64,000 nucleotides of DNA from Isoetes taiwanensis (Eukaryota > Streptophyta > Lycopodiopsida > Isoetales > Isoetaceae): contig JAJEKV010000077.1 of the NCBI GenBank assembly GCA_021234155.1, positions 1,535,012-1,599,011 on the forward strand, in the 5' to 3' direction. The position numbers were made by a program, and so were the translations under genes. The notes under the pieces are model-generated. The model was not told where the DNA came from and did not search any database. It saw only the letters and a list, made by a program, of their open reading frames with translations. Positions 1 to 12,518 of this stretch are shown here, piece by piece (the stretch's first letter is position 1; the number at the start of each line of letters is the position of its first letter).

Positions 1-3000
1 CTGCAAAACACCACCACGAAAGTGTGATTGAAGTGAGCTACTTTGGCTTCTTGTGCCCGGTGGTCTTCGCCACTCGAACTTGGTCCCCAGTGGCAATGTC
101 GACGTTCTCAGTCCATTGGCAGAATGACGCGATTCCTATAGAGAGGGAGGTTGCCCGGCCCGGCCCCTCGTGGCCTTGGGGAGAGGAAATTTGGGGCAAG
201 CAGCCCTGAGGGGATTTTAGGGTCCGGCGTCCAAGGCCAACACCCCAACTCCACTTCCAGCAAGACACTGCAAGGTCCCTACTGATCTAAGGAGAGGGCC
301 TCCTAAACGAAAACCCCCGTGGGCTGCCGTGCTCTAGAAGGGTTTTACGCTTTAGGGGCCGAACCCCGGTCCTCTGCACTCTGGGACCCGGGTTTGGTGA
401 AGCGCAAAATACTTTGCAGGGGAACCAATGAGCGGAGTTTGGGCCTTCCCCTCCCGTGGCAAGTAGAAGTCGGGGGCGCTTTTGGTGCTGGCAAGACATT
501 CGAATTTAATTAATGCATTGTAACGGGGTAAATAAATTCCTGTTTTTGCCACCGGATCCCTGCATCATTCTCCAAAGACACGGCCCACTGGAATTTCTTG
601 GTGAAGGTCTAGGTCAGCAGGTTAGATTAGAATTCACGGGGCAGCCCGCTGTGGAGCAACCGAAGCCGGGCACCTTCCCCAAGTCAAACGAGGCTGACCT
701 TGGCGGGGATCCCCTCACAAGAGGGGGAGAGTCCTGACCCGTGAGGCGGATCCAAAAGTTCCCGGAGGCGCTCTTCCCGGCACAAGGCCTCGTGGGTCGT
801 GATCAAGCATCGACCAATTCTCCCGAGCCCTGCCTCTATCCGGACCGCTGGGATCCTCCTCGCTCGTGGCCCTCGAAGGTCCGTGATTCCAGGACGGCCC
901 CGGGAGGTCTCACAAACTGCTGGCTGCCCCGAGGCCTTGTAGAAACCGCATCGCTTTTGTCGCCGCACCTGTGGGATGCCCTAATAGACCCCGCCAATTC
1001 CGTCCTAATGGCTTAAATTACCCTTAGGGAGCAAGTTACACCCGGCCGGTTTTATGAAAGAAGGAAACACTCAATGCCTCCACGCATGCGAGATTCCCTA
1101 TACGCACATCCTGCAGCTAACTGACCACGAAAGGGGATGGAAGCGAAGCTACTTGGCGCTTCTGTGCCCTGGGTGGTCTTCCTGCCACTGGAATCCTCTG
1201 GTCCCTGTGGCAATGTCGACGCTCGAACCATTGGCGTAGTCAGACATCGTATTCCCGAGCTGAGGTCGCCTCGCCCCGTCCCTGTGGCCTTTGCAGGGAA
1301 ATTTGGGGTACCTCCTAGGGATTTTTAGGGTTCAAGGCCAACACCCCAACCCCACCTTCAAGACATAGTCCCAGTCATTCTGACAAGGAGAATTAAACGT
1401 AAACCCCGTGGCTGCTGTGCTCTAGAAGGGTTTACGTTTTGGGGTCGAAGTCCGGGTTCCAGACTTGGGACTGCCGAAGCAAAGAAATGAGAATACCAAG
1501 GAAGGGGAATCAATGAAAGGAGTTTAGCCCTTTCTCCTCCCGGCGTGGCAGGGTGCAGAAGTCTGGGGGCGCTGGTAGCTAAGCAAGACATTCAGAATTG
1601 CAATTAATGCATTGCAATCTAAAATAAATTCTTGCCGATCCCTAATTCATCTCCAAAGACACTACTCCACTTTTCTAATTTTCTGAGAAATATCTAGGGT
1701 CAAAGGGTTGGTGATTAGAACTGCTCTGGCAGCCCTGCCAGGGCAAACCGGAAATGTGGGTAATCTCTTCCTAAGCCAAACGAGGCTGTGGACCTTGGTG
1801 TGGATCCCCAAGAGGTGGAGAGTCCTGGACCCTTGAGGCGGGATCCAAAGTTCCCCAGGCGCTCTTCCTCGCGCCGGGCTTCCCCCGGCCCGACGCTAAT
1901 GTGACCACCCTCCCGGAGCCCTATCCGACTGTTGATCCCTCCGCCTCAGTGCCCCTCTTGTCCCAAAAGCACCCTGCACCCTGTCCCATGTCCTGCCCAT
2001 GTACCCTGTGAATGCCTCAAAAGAAACCCACCCACGCCCCATCTTTTCCCACAATCCCCACCAAACCCATGTCCCTGTGGGAGTGTTACATCTGGCCGGT
2101 TTTAAAGAAGAGAAACACCACTTCACTTCTCCACGACAGAGATCCCCAGACACATCCCAGGCCACTGACTACGAGTGTGATGGAAGTGAGCTACTTTGGC
2201 GCCTTCTTTTTGAGTTCGGGTGGTCTTCTGCCACCTGAACTTGGTCCCTCAGGTACGTCGACGCTCGAAGTCCATTATGCAGTCGATCAGCGATTCCTGA
2301 GAGGAGGTCGGCCTGGGCCCCCCCCTCGTGGCCTTGGGGAGAGGGAAATTTGGGGTGCAGCCCCCGAGGGATTTTAGGGTCCGCCATCAAGGCCAACACC
2401 CCAACCCCATCCCCAAGGGTCCCTACCACCGACAAGGTGAGGGGCTCCAAAACCCCGGTGGCTGCCGTGCCTCTAGAAGGGTTTACGCTTTTGGGGCCGA
2501 AGTCCCGGCCTTCCGGCCATGGAACTTGATCCCCGGCAATGTCCAGATTCCTGAGTCCATTGGCGCGCAGCCAAATCGGGTTCCCGTGAGGGGGAGGCTG
2601 CCCCGCCCCTGGTTTGGGGAGAGGGGAAATCGGGGCAAAGGCCTCCCAGGGATTTTAGTGTCCAAGGCCAACACCCCAACCCACTTCAAGACATGGCGCG
2701 CAAGTCCCGCCGAATTCGGACAAGGAGAGGGCTCAAACGAAACCCCGTGGGCTGCCGTGCTCTAGAAGGCTTACGCTTGGGGCCGAAGTCCCGGGTCTTC
2801 CGCCACCTAACAACTGATCCCCTGTGGCAATGTCGCATTCTCGAGTCCATTGGGTAGAGCCAAATCGCGCTCCAAGGGGGGAGGTTGCCCGCCCCTTCCC
2901 CTGGGCCTTGGGGAGAGGAAATTCAGCCTTCCCTGGAGGGATTTAGTGTCCGCTCCCCTGGCCAACACCCCAACTCCACTTCAAGACACATGGCTAGCCA

Positions 3001-3659
3001 ATTCCACAAGGAGAGGCCTCCTAAACGAAAACCCCGGGGGCTGCCGTGCCTAGAAGGCTTCACGCTTTGGGGCCTAACTGGCTCCTGCCACGAACTTGGC
3101 TCTGAGCAATGTCAACTCCCAGTCCATTGGCGAGCCAAATCGTGGTTCCCGGAGAGGGAGGCGGTCTGCTCTTCGTGGCCTAGGGAGAGGAACAGGGGAA
3201 AGCAGCTCCCAGGGTTTTAGGGTCTCAGCGTCACATAGCCAACACCCCAACTCCACCTCAAGACACGCTAGGGTCCGCCGACCGGCTGTTAGAGAGGGTT
3301 CCAAAGTTCGAAACCCGTGGAGTTGCCGTGCTCTGTGAAGGGCTTACGCTTTGGGGCCGAAGTCCTAGTCTCTGCTGTGCTTGGAACGCGGGCCGAAGCC
3401 GCGTCGGTGAACGAGGCAAAGGGGAACCGACGCGAACGAGTGCCGGACCTGTCCTCCCGGCGTACCAGTCAGGCTTTGGCTGGCAACACCATTAAATTCA
3501 TAATAATGCATTGTACCTAAAATAAATTCTGGATTTTTTGCCGCCACCGGATCCCTAATTCATCTCCAGCACACGCCCACTTTTCGAATTTTGGAGAAGG
3601 TCTAGGGTCAAAGTGTTAGCATTAGAATCGTTGGTAGCTATGTAGGCAACCGGAAATGA
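1..3659. repeat. Tandem higher-order repeat array, block 1
   Basis: The recognisable core motif GCCAACACCCCAACTCCA recurs near 231, 1335, 2391, 2665, 2960 and 3236. The first spacings are about 1.1 kb and the later ones 275-295 bp. A second landmark, an AATTAATGCATTG stretch followed by AAATAAATTC, recurs near 489, 1582 and 3490. The block is therefore built from monomers of about 290 bp, some embedded in longer units of about 1.08 kb that also hold a spacer beginning with GAGAGTCCTG. Copies differ by many 1-10 base deletions. I see no convincing gene; long frames here are not conserved between copies. The array stops abruptly after an ACCGGAAATG motif at about 3659. Confidence 0.85.
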
Positions 3660-4700
3660 TTTGGAAGATTTGAAGATGTTGGACTCAAAGCCACAAAGAA
3701 ACAAAATTTAGTGGTTGCTTCTATCACAAGCAGAGAAAAATCCAAGCCGATCATTCATCACAAACTTTCTAAGAATGTGTATTTGAAAGATTTAGAACAT
3801 GGAAGTGTCCCATTTGTAAGAGCTACAAAGAGAGTCCAAACCACAAATAATCTCGGCCGGTTCTACCAAATCCAAGTCGAAATGTCGCAGTAAAACCTCA
3901 GTCTTCAATGGCAAATCGAATCAAGAAGGCTTATATCCAATGTAAGAATGCAAAATATCTTCTAAGAATCCTTCGATCATGTTCATGCATATGTATCAAT
4001 GCTAGATTAAATCCAAGAGAAAATATAACAATGTACAAAACATAGGTTTATTGAACAAAAGATCACTTGAACAATTCAAGATACTCTCCCGAGCTTGGCT
4101 TATGGTTTCCTATCGTGGAAGTCCCACTTGTCCATCCCCTTTGAACCATAGCTCCATGTCATATGTCCGCACGCCCATGCATATGTCGACGCTTAGGTAT
4201 CATGTTAATGTTGTTTTTCCCAGTGGTGCTTCCAAACCTCGACCATCTTTTCAAGAAGCACCTCATCATGCTGTAGGCAGCACCGGTTCCTAGCAATTTG
4301 GTCAAGCCTTCTCACCAATCACATACTTTTTAACACTTTCATCCCATGGATCGCTTGTTTCATAGTCCCTCATCTTCGAAAGTGGAGGAGGGGTTCACTG
4401 AGGATTCTCTCCTTCTCATGCCCTCGACGGCCCTACACCAAGCTATAGATTGAAAAATAGATAAAATACAATAAAGTGTATAAAACTGTAGCCTTTATTT
4501 GTGAAGATGTGTTCCATATCTCTCTCTCCGCTTCTTGAATCCCTCATCTCCTCCCCGGTTCAAGCCGGGCCGCAAAGATACCTTCCATGGCCATGTATCC
4601 CAAAAAGCAATAAAAAGAAAAACCTCACAATAACCTAATGAAAACTAGGGATCCGAGGATCGCTCGCAAATACTCAAATCATAAAAGAAATGGGAAAATG
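3660..4700. other. Unassigned interval beside the array
   Basis: This interval separates the tandem array from the first CACTA-type subterminal repeats. It is moderately AT-rich. A 60-codon plus-strand frame at 3711-3893 and an 80-codon frame at 4051-4293 match no family I recognise, and neither is supported by splice signals or repeats. It could be captured host sequence at the outer edge of the CACTA element, because no CACTA-type left terminus was found between here and the array. Confidence 0.4.
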
Positions 4701-4727
4701 AAAAGCCGTCGATGACTTTTAAAGAAA

Positions 4728-4830
4728 CGTGAGACGCCGCTTTAAGACGTGATGACGCCGAACGACAAGCCAAACGACGCTTAAAGGTCGCTCAACGCCT
4801 CTATAACGACGCTAACGCTATAACGAATGA
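4728..4830. repeat. CACTA subterminal repeats, left side
   Basis: Short variants of GACGCCGCTTTAA, AACGACGCTTAA and TAACGACGCTAACG follow each other in direct and inverted order. The base composition is much richer in CG dinucleotides than the neighbourhood. In CACTA elements such arrays flank the terminal inverted repeats and bind the element-encoded protein. Confidence 0.65.
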
Positions 4831-4839
4831 CGTCATTTT

Positions 4840-5940
4840 AAATTTGTTTTGTTTTCAGAGCCGAGATGCCATATATATTGCCCTATTAGTCCCTCCACTT
4901 TTCTCCGCCCGGCCCTTCGCCCCGCCTCCGGGGCCTTCCTCCTCCTCCCCTTCGTCGAGTTCTCACCTACATCCGCCATGGCCGCTTCTCCTCGACGCAT
5001 GCCCGCTGATGCCGCACTGTAGGCCGGCAGGGGCGCCGGGCCGATAATCGAATCGCTTCCAACCTGAGTGGCTAGAGAGACAACCTAACCCAAGAAAGGC
5101 CGGAGTTCAAGCAAGCTATGACAAAGCCGCATGTGGATAGGCAAGAAAGACCCTCGCCGACACTTGGAGGCAGTTCGAACCTTTCCTCAAATACAGCTCG
5201 AAAAGCCCAAGAAATGCATGGTGAACTCAGGTTTTGGCCCGTATGCTAGGATAGGGGCCTTTGGGAAGGGAAACATTTGTCAAGCCCCTACTTTCAAAAG
5301 TTGTAACGTACCAACCAAAGCATGGAAGTGCTCGTGACATGAATTCCTTTGGGGAAATGTATTGGACCACGTACGAGGGGCTTGATTCCATGCTTCGAGG
5401 CTTGTTCTCGACGGGTGGAGGAAATCACCGCCGAAAGCACCTTCGAAATCAAGAGGGATCACACCGATGCCGATATATACCACTTAGATGTGCACCGCAT
5501 CCACTTTGTTTTGTGTATTTGAATTGTGTATGGGTTTTTATATGAATTTTGTATTTTGAAGGGAATACATATATGATTTTTGTATATGAATCTTGCATTT
5601 TGAAGGGAATCTTCACATTTTATGATTAATTAAACATAAAAGCGTACTAACCAGATGTAGAACTGCCCCCCGTATGCTGCAAGCCATAGGTTCATACTAG
5701 GATGCCAATTAACTTGGCATAAATGTCTATGATAACTTCCGGGTTGCAATACTAATGTTGCCTAATATGGTTTGTAGTACACAAATTCAGATGCCAAAGT
5801 ATTTTCTTATTCATATGTGGGAAGAAAAATATAATAATCATAATAAAGTAATGAAGGTTCAATCGATGGTAGTCTTCTATCATGACAATAGTCTGCCCCC
5901 AACCCCCAACCTCCCTATTCGACCGCCATCTCTTTCACCT
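4840..5940. other. Transposon interior without a recognised gene
   Basis: A GC-rich stretch at 4900-5060 (pyrimidine-rich, several CTCC runs) is followed by a plus-strand coding-like stretch at 5131-5545 that I cannot assign, and then AT-rich sequence. The GC-rich part has a base composition unlike its neighbours and may be a captured host fragment. An ATTTTGTA-type word is duplicated around 5540-5600. Confidence 0.35.
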
Positions 5941-5949
5941 TCAAATTCA

Positions 5950-6500
5950 TGCGGAGCGAGCCTTACATGGAACTACTTAACCACCACTGATCTTGCAAAG
6001 GATCCGAACGGCGTGACCTACAAAACCCTATTACATTAGTTCCTTTGTAATGACATATATAAATTTTATTGCATCCAAGTAAACATATTTGTTCACATTG
6101 CTCAACCCCACGAAAGTGTCTTGGACCATATACCGACGAAGTTGAATCTAGTGAATACAAAGCCACTCGATCTTTATGATCGTGGGCATGAGCACCAGAC
6201 ATTAACACAAGATCAAACCATTCGCATCAAACAACATTGTTTTGAATGCACCACCGACATCAACCTCCATGATAGTCTTTATAGTACCAATCCATTCCAA
6301 CATTGCCTCGATTGGTTTGGGTCCGACTACCGCCGGGTAAACTGCATTAAACTTTGTCGATATACCACAATCATAAGTGCGCTTGCATGATCCACACTTT
6401 GTCAGCCGAAAAGTGAGCACCGTAAGACCATATATTGATGCATATGAATTATACTACAAAGTAAAGGAACAAATGTTCAAAATAACGAACGAAACTCGTG
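5950..6500 (-). pseudogene. CACTA transposon C-terminal segment (DUF4216-like), broken
   Basis: Minus-strand translation in shifting frames gives a pattern close to the C-terminal DUF4216 segment of plant CACTA proteins. A hydrophobic/FD-containing stretch (MLFDANGLILC) is followed by DTFVGLSNVNKYVYLD, which resembles the DPFVLASQARQVFYL-type motif of that family. It lies downstream of the Tnp2 relic on the same strand, the usual order in CACTA elements. At least two frameshifts are needed to read it, so it is a relic. The family call is from memory of the motif and a profile search would settle it. Confidence 0.5.
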
Positions 6501-6799
6501 AATTATATGCTATTAAGTTGCACTTACAAATAGTGACACGCCTTTAGCATATGCAAATTCTTCGCTAGAAACATGTTCGCCACGCTTGCCTTGCCATCTC
6601 TAGTTGTTCGAGCAGCCATTTATTGTTTATCTCACTTGGCGTGACCCCTAGATGATCCGAAGTGGTTGTTTATGCATTCTTTTGTCGATAGCGCCCTTCT
6701 CCCTTTCATCTCTTTATTTTTTTCTTCCTCGTATTTTTTATCCATTTCTCCATGGGAGTGGAGTTGTAGATGAGAAACTTATTGACTTTGCCTCGCTCT

Positions 6800-9090
6800 T
6801 CTAGTGTGAACAATTTCTTCTCGTGGTCTTCCTTCGAACTTCTCCAACTATAGTTGGAGTGTCTTCATCGGTCCATAATCGGGAGCATTGGGGTGTAGAT
6901 CGCCAAGAACTCGCATGATAGAATAATGACTCGTATAACCAACCCTACCATGCAACCCTCCGCCTTTGCCTTCTCGACGCATCAAGTCCTTGAGGACCTT
7001 CGAAAAGCGCTCTATAAAAACATCCATCTAGATTTGTTGTGCCTCGCAAGCTCTACTTCGCCCACTAAATGCACTAGTAAGTGAGTTTGTATGTCCAGAA
7101 AAACTTGTTGGGAATTCTTTCTCTAGCATACAACATGCCTCAACGACCTTAGTTCGCATGTCCGCAATTTCATTTGTCTGTATCTCCTTCCTTGTAATCC
7201 ATCTAAATATGATTTAAGAAAGAAAAAAGTTAAGTGAGAGTTCAAAGATCGAAAGTTTTCTAAACTGCATCGTAACCTCGAAAAACTCGATAGGGAGACA
7301 TATTGCATGTAGTGGACCGTCTTCAGACGACCCCTCGTAACAATAGGCATAACAAACCGCAACATCTTATGCCAATCATGAGATTTCAACCCGCTAACTC
7401 CCCTTCGTTGGAGAAACAATTACGCGAACGAATGCATATATCCCGCGCTGAGTCTTTATTGCCTTGATCGCTTCGAACGGGTTTCATACATTTTCTAGGC
7501 ACGATCCAATCCACTTGTGGCCTTATTCCTTCTTCGACATTTAACCATGCTTTAGATTTTGATCCAAATTTCTTGTAGATCTTCTCGTGGCAGACTCGTG
7601 GTCCTTACGTCCCCGGTGACATGCTTCCAAATAGACGCCAAACGTTTTAAAGATGTGCATGGATCAAGAAGATGATGAATCTTCAATTCTCGGTCCAATA
7701 GGGTAGAAGGAAGAAGGATGCTTTCCACTTCATTCCCTTTAACCTTATTTCCTTCAAATGCAGATCCCACATGTTACCCCCAATCTCTCATTGTCAACCT
7801 TTTGGGAGGCTCTTCAAGGTAATGTTTTTCTTTGACCCACGTGATCGAAGTCGATATTTTCCATTGGCAGATATCTCTTTGAAGTTTGTATAGACATTTT
7901 GTGCAATGCCGCTGACCTGGCGAGAGTTCAACCGCTCAAAACCCACACAAGTGACATGCCGCATATCCGCATTAACTTGAGTCCAGAGAGTTCATACAAA
8001 CCAGCCAATCGCCGTCCACATTAAGATTGCTCGTCTTCGTCAAGACGAAAGTTCTCTTTGAGACATCGTGAACTTCAATACCTTCACTCCACAATGTCAA
8101 AAGCTCATCAATAACTATTTTCGATATGGATCTAGACTTTCCGCTTCTTCGTCCTCCTCGAACTAATAGTACTACCATTAAATGGCTAGTCTTCATGAGT
8201 AACCACCTGCGGGTAAATTATAGTTGATCAACACTACCGGCTGTTGACCACGCCGTGATTGACGCCCATAAGGATTAACACCATCCGCTAAGCAACCCTA
8301 ATCTGAGATTTCGTGGGCTCTTCCAAATTCGCCATGTTTCATCAATATGCTTCCATTGCTTGCAAAATACTAACCACACGCTGGAGTACATTGTCACTGA
8401 CGACATAGCACACCAACCCATGAGCGGTTAGAGATTCACATCAAACAATAGCCTTATGCAGGGATCAATGGAAAGTAGCGAACCACCTTCATCTGGACGG
8501 TCTTTCCCTTTGGCATCTCGTGATTGTACCTAGAGGCACCACATTTAGGCATGTTTGTTCTTGTAGATGTCATCCTGATAATATACCATGCAATCATTTG
8601 GACAAGCGTGAATCTTATGGTAGCCTAAACCAAAGAGTCGCCAATATATTTTTATTTCAAAGGCACTTTTGGGCATAGTGTTCCCTTTGTGGGAGTATTT
8701 TCTTTGCAATAACCCTCAGAGTAAAACGCATCTTTACGTGATACATTCAACTACAAATTCAATAAGTCAAGTGATTGCAATTGTACTTACTCTAACAAAG
8801 CCGTAACACCGCATTGCTCCATTTGAATTTGGCTTGAAGGTTTAATATCAATAAAGATGTCGCCAATCTAGATATGCTTGCACTGGATATAATGCTTTAT
8901 GCGCCTCCAAATAAAACGTGATCTTCATGACCATCGTTAGGAGTATTTATATAGTCATCTAGGTCGCTGTCGAAGATTGGGCCAAATGCATCTAACATGT
9001 CGACTATGGGTTCTTCAACTTCCATGAAGTCGCCCATAGGGGCATTGTCATCATCTTCATCATCGATTCCCTGCTCATCTTCATCATTGT
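6800..9090 (-). pseudogene. CACTA transposase Tnp2 with DUF4218-like region, broken
   Basis: Reading down the minus strand gives, in order: an acidic segment near 9080-8980 (DEDDDN, then FMEVEEPIVDMLDAFGP); IHACPNDCMVYY near 8620, the cysteine-containing Tnp2 motif; VVRYFPLIPRIRLLF near 8490; a WKSPRN(L)RLGL stretch near 8310; IVIDELLTLWSEGIEVHD at about 8060-8120, matching the 'PLIDELKELW-GVEVYD' segment of Transposase_21; GLKSHDWHKMLRFVMPI near 7370-7400, the DUF4218 signature; and an IERFSKVLKDLMRREGK segment near 7000, equivalent to the 'WMYPIERYLGVLKGYVRN' motif. The order and spacing are those of a Tnp2 protein. Stops and frameshifts occur every 50-100 codons, and the N-terminus is poorly preserved. 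This is the gene expected to move CACTA element 1, now inactive. Confidence 0.85.
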
Positions 9091-9394
9091 ACTCTTCATT
9101 ATGCTGTGCCCATGTTTGTACCCATACCGCGCAATGTATTCTAATTCTCGCTATCCGCGAATGACTTTTGATGTCGCCAATTCAAGACGCTTTGATGTGG
9201 TCTTATATCCACTTGCCTACCCCGCATCGCCGATTAAACGTAAAATATATGCTGATTGATACATACATTGAGAGCCCGTTTGTTAAATTTTAAGCATTTA
9301 ATAACGAAACTAAATATAAAATTTTATGTCATAATCAAAGCATATATTGAAGATATAATACACATTTATCTTCAATATGTGCAATCTCATTCCA

Positions 9395-9700
9395 AGAGAA
9401 GAAGAAGAAGAATTCAAGAAGAAGAAGAAAATGGTGCATTCGACAAAAATTATATGAGTAATTTGAGTACATCATCAAAGGACCTCCCATTGGTTCACCG
9501 TATTCATATTCAATGAACAATTCATCACCAATACACAAAGTTTTTATAGCATAAACCATGATATATCTCCCGGCCAATTTTACTTTAAAAAAATCTTCTG
9601 GTCTTTGTTTGCCTCACAAATTCACAATTGGTAGCTTCGTGATTCTCGATAGAGCTATTAATAAAAGCGCCAGCGGTTTCCATGCAACCGGAGGACCAAT
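9395..9700 (-). pseudogene. SET-domain-like fragment
   Basis: The minus-strand frame contains AGAFINSSIENHEATNCEFV followed about 20 residues later by AIKTLCIGDELFIEYEYGEP. The spacing resembles the C-terminal half of a SET methyltransferase domain, where an 'INHS--PNCE' stretch is followed by 'ALRDIKAGEELTIDYG'. The canonical asparagine-histidine pair is altered (FINSS), so activity is not expected. It lies upstream of the Tnp2 relic on the same strand inside CACTA element 1 and may be a captured host fragment or part of the element's accessory protein. The poly-GAA stretch at 9398-9430 directly follows it. This is inference from two motifs only. Confidence 0.45.
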
Positions 9701-10399
9701 CAATATATGTGAAGCTTATGAGTCACCGGGCTTGGATATTGTTCGTGGCATTTGAATTTAGGCCATAGATGAGCATGCGCCAATCGATGCTTACTTCAAT
9801 TTATGCCAAGTGTCCGAAGTTATATTCAGACCTACATATGGCATTAAAGGAACAAATGTACTCATCTTTTGACTTTCACACTAGTCATAATATATAATCC
9901 CAAAGCCAAAGACCGGGACCCGACTATTTTTAATCATGTACCGCCTACCCCAATATGTAAATTGCTCCCCATAAATAATTGGCTTGCCTCTAGGCCATGC
10001 ATTGAATTTCTTACGATCTTTATCTCAGAAGGGTCGGACCAAATGGACTAGTGAAGGTGGAAGATTATTTTCTTCGACATGATCTAGTACATTCCAATTT
10101 TGATGAACATTGTCATTCCCTCCAATCTTGGCAACGCCATTGCACTGACGAAGTTCTATCAATGCAAATGGGATACTTTTTTGAGGAAGTTGATGGCTTT
10201 TTTGTAGGGTTTTCTATGAACGATTCATAGTATCAACATCATCTACTTCCAATGACAACATAACCCCAAAATCTATATAATCGCTTCGAAGCTCACTTCA
10301 TTCTCAATTTCTTCCTAACAAAATACAAGCAAACTAAGTTAAGACATCGATTCAAGTACATGAAAGTAGTTGATTATCGCTCATAAGATTCGTGTATTA

Positions 10400-11115
10400 T
10401 ACCCTCGCTGAATACCCCACATGTGCCCGAGCATCGATTTGTCCGCATTCACCATATTTTTCAACATGGTCGAGGACAGTTTTTCTCATCCGCTTTATTT
10501 GTCCTTGCACATCGAACAATTGCAATATAACCGCCTCAAGGCAATAACCGCAAAAAAATAACATCAAGATATAAAGTTAACTAATCATTCAAACATGTTT
10601 ATGGTACATACATCGGCGGCATTCATTTCATGCACACCACCCCAAAGCCTCTAGGAAGACTAGGTCCACCGGGTCTAATTGACTATTTGTGGCAATTGTT
10701 GGGGTAACATTCTTGCGCAAGTCGCCATGTAACTTTCTCAAAGCTTTCTCGCCTCACTTTACGCTCAAATTCCTTCCGACGCTCGGCCCATGTTGTTTTT
10801 CTAGTAAACAATAAAAATATTAATAAAACCATGTAATAATATAATAATTATAAATATCCATGTTTTTTTTCATGATTTTATCAAATGTTTATTCTTAAGA
10901 TTCGCATTCATACAACGCTTATGATATTTAAAAAGCATTTGATTGAAGGGTGCCCAACCCGATACATCTAGTCCTCCCATTTGAAATGGAGTCGACCAAA
11001 GATCTTTATATTCACGCAACCTTTCAAATCTTTTGTAATCTATGAAGATTGAAACTTCGCTCGAGGTGCATAAACCCGATACATTTAGTCTTCTCCATTC
11101 GATGGAACCGACCAA
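10400..11115 (-). pseudogene. Possible second CACTA-encoded protein, remnants
   Basis: Minus-strand frames give a charged stretch WAERRKEFERKVRRESFEK near 10750, a glycine/proline-rich RPGGPSLPRGFG near 10660, and a 'CARTNKADEKN' segment near 10510. Such Arg/Lys/Glu-rich and Gly-rich stretches are common in the second (TNPA-like) protein of plant CACTA elements, but no diagnostic motif was found. A separate frame at 10870-11115 contains a short internal duplication around LNVSGL and GLDVSGW. Position upstream of Tnp2 and same strand fit a CACTA accessory ORF. Function is unassigned. Confidence 0.3.
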
Positions 11116-11309
11116 GCACCTTGATCATGCATCCCTCAAGTTTTTAACATACTTTTCAATTTTCTAATCTATTAGCATTTGGAGGTGTTTAACTCTAACA
11201 CAAAGATTAAAGCAGATCTTACCTTATGAAGACCCACGGGCGCAAAAAATCCAAACAAACGAAAGTGAAAATAACAAGTAATAACCCGAAAGGCCGGGCC
11301 CGCCATATG

Positions 11310-11475
11310 TGACGCCGCTTTATCGACGCCGACGGAGACGCCGCTTAACGACGCCAAGCCGACGCCGATTCGACACCCAGGCATGCCACATCAGCTTGCC
11401 GCCTGATGCCCCCATATATGCCACGCCGATGATGACGCCGCTTAACGACGCCAAATGATCATAACGCCGCAAACG
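11310..11475. repeat. CACTA subterminal-type repeats, inner right block
   Basis: GACGCCGCTTTATCGACGCC, GACGCCGCTTAACGACGCC and related words repeat at least five times. They match the words found near 4740 and 12060-12500, which links both sides to the same element. Confidence 0.65.
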
Positions 11476-12059
11476 ACCAACCGTGATTGTTTAACATAAC
11501 AAAACAACATACAATACAAATAACACAAATAAATAAAAATACCGATTGTTCCCATTCATAAAATAAGCTTATACAACGACAACAACACAAATAGATAAAA
11601 AACTTATTGTTTCCATTCATAAAAAAGCTTATACATTACTTATGTCCATCCCGGATCGAGGACGGATGCTTGATGCAACCATTTGCATCATTATCCGCAC
11701 CATTAATGTCGCTTTTTTTGTTTGGCTTCTAAGCGGAGCCATTCTACCGCCGCTCCCGCATGGAACGCCGTTAGTGCAATCGAGCTCCTTTTCACTCATC
11801 TTTGCCAATGATGGTGAAGGGAGGGTTCTCGCCGAAGAAGTGGGGTTGCTGGAGTTGTCTTCCCTTGAGGAGGAGGATTACCGCTAGAAGGAACATATCG
11901 CTAGAAGGAAGGTGGTCTTCAACCGCCGACCATTATAGCAAGATAGGGAAGAACACTCAAAAATAAGAAATAACAAAGAAATATCGATGGATCCACTTAT
12001 AACGCGGATGTAGGGTTAGGGTTAGGGTTAGGTTTTATTTGGCAAAAAAAAAAAAAATT
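11476..12059. other. Unassigned stretch inside CACTA 1
   Basis: It holds a near-duplicate of about 60 bp (ACACAAATAAATAAAAA at about 11523 and ACACAAATAGATAAAAA at about 11583, each followed by CATTCATAAA and AAGCTTATACA). An 81-codon plus-strand frame at 11642-11887 is unrecognised. Three GGGTTA units at 12012-12031 are followed by an A-run. Confidence 0.4.
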
Positions 12060-12509
12060 CCCTCACAAGGACGCCGTTAAACGACGCTTAAGCCGACGCG
12101 GTTCTTGGACATCGCCAGGCAAAAGCCGCCTGGCGGTTTATTCTGGCGCCACGCAGTGACGCGACACGCCGGGCCAAGCAGCGACGCCGCTCAACGACGG
12201 CACGCCGGGCGCGTTTTGACACGCAGGGCCGCCAGCCTTGCAAACGCTTCATTTCCTTGCATGACGATCGGCTACACGCCGCCGGCGACCGCCGCTGAAC
12301 GACGCGAAGCCGACGTGGTTTGACACGGCGTCGCCAGCCTGGCGTTAGCATCTATGCCACGTTGCGCAGTGTGGCCGGTATTAATGCCAGCCTGGCGACC
12401 GCTGAACTGAACGCCGAATGACGCGTCGCCGTTGAACGACGATGTCGTTGATCAACGACGACGGTCCGGCAATATCGACGAACGCCACGCCGTTGGACGC
12501 CGACGATCC
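12060..12509. repeat. CACTA subterminal repeats, right end
   Basis: A GC-rich block with about twenty variants of GACGCCG, AACGACG and ACGCCGGG in both orientations lies directly inside the right terminus. The overlapping open frames on both strands here are a by-product of the stop-poor GC-rich repeats and are not genes. Confidence 0.75.
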
Positions 12510-12518
12510 CTTGTAGTG
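12510..12518. repeat. CACTA right terminal inverted repeat
   Basis: CTTGTAGTG is the reverse complement of CACTACAAG, the conserved start of plant CACTA elements. Tandem-array sequence resumes at once with GAATACGG, matching the array motif GAATACGAGCAAGG seen at about 14678. Confidence 0.7.

Larger units (their letters stand above)
4700..12518 (-). mobile_element. Degraded CACTA (En/Spm) DNA transposon 1
   Basis: The interior encodes minus-strand relics of the CACTA transposase (6800-9090) and the DUF4216-like segment (5950-6500). Both flanks contain the GACGCC/AACGACGC repeats typical of CACTA subterminal regions (4728-4830, 11310-11475, 12060-12509). The right end is CTTGTAGTG at 12510-12518, the reverse complement of the classical CACTACAAG terminus, and repeat-array sequence resumes immediately after it. 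No matching left terminus or 3-bp target duplication was found, so the left boundary is only approximate and that end may be deleted. The element sits between two blocks of the same tandem array and probably inserted into it. Coding frames carry many stops and shifts, so it is not autonomous. Confidence 0.75.

Noticed and set aside
1-3700. Possible genes in the tandem array
   Set aside because: Frames differ from copy to copy because of indels, and no protein motif is conserved.
12012-12031. Three GGGTTA units, telomere-like
   Set aside because: Too short to call an interstitial telomere; single GGGTTAGGG-type words also occur by chance in the LTRs (for example near 40898 and 63277).
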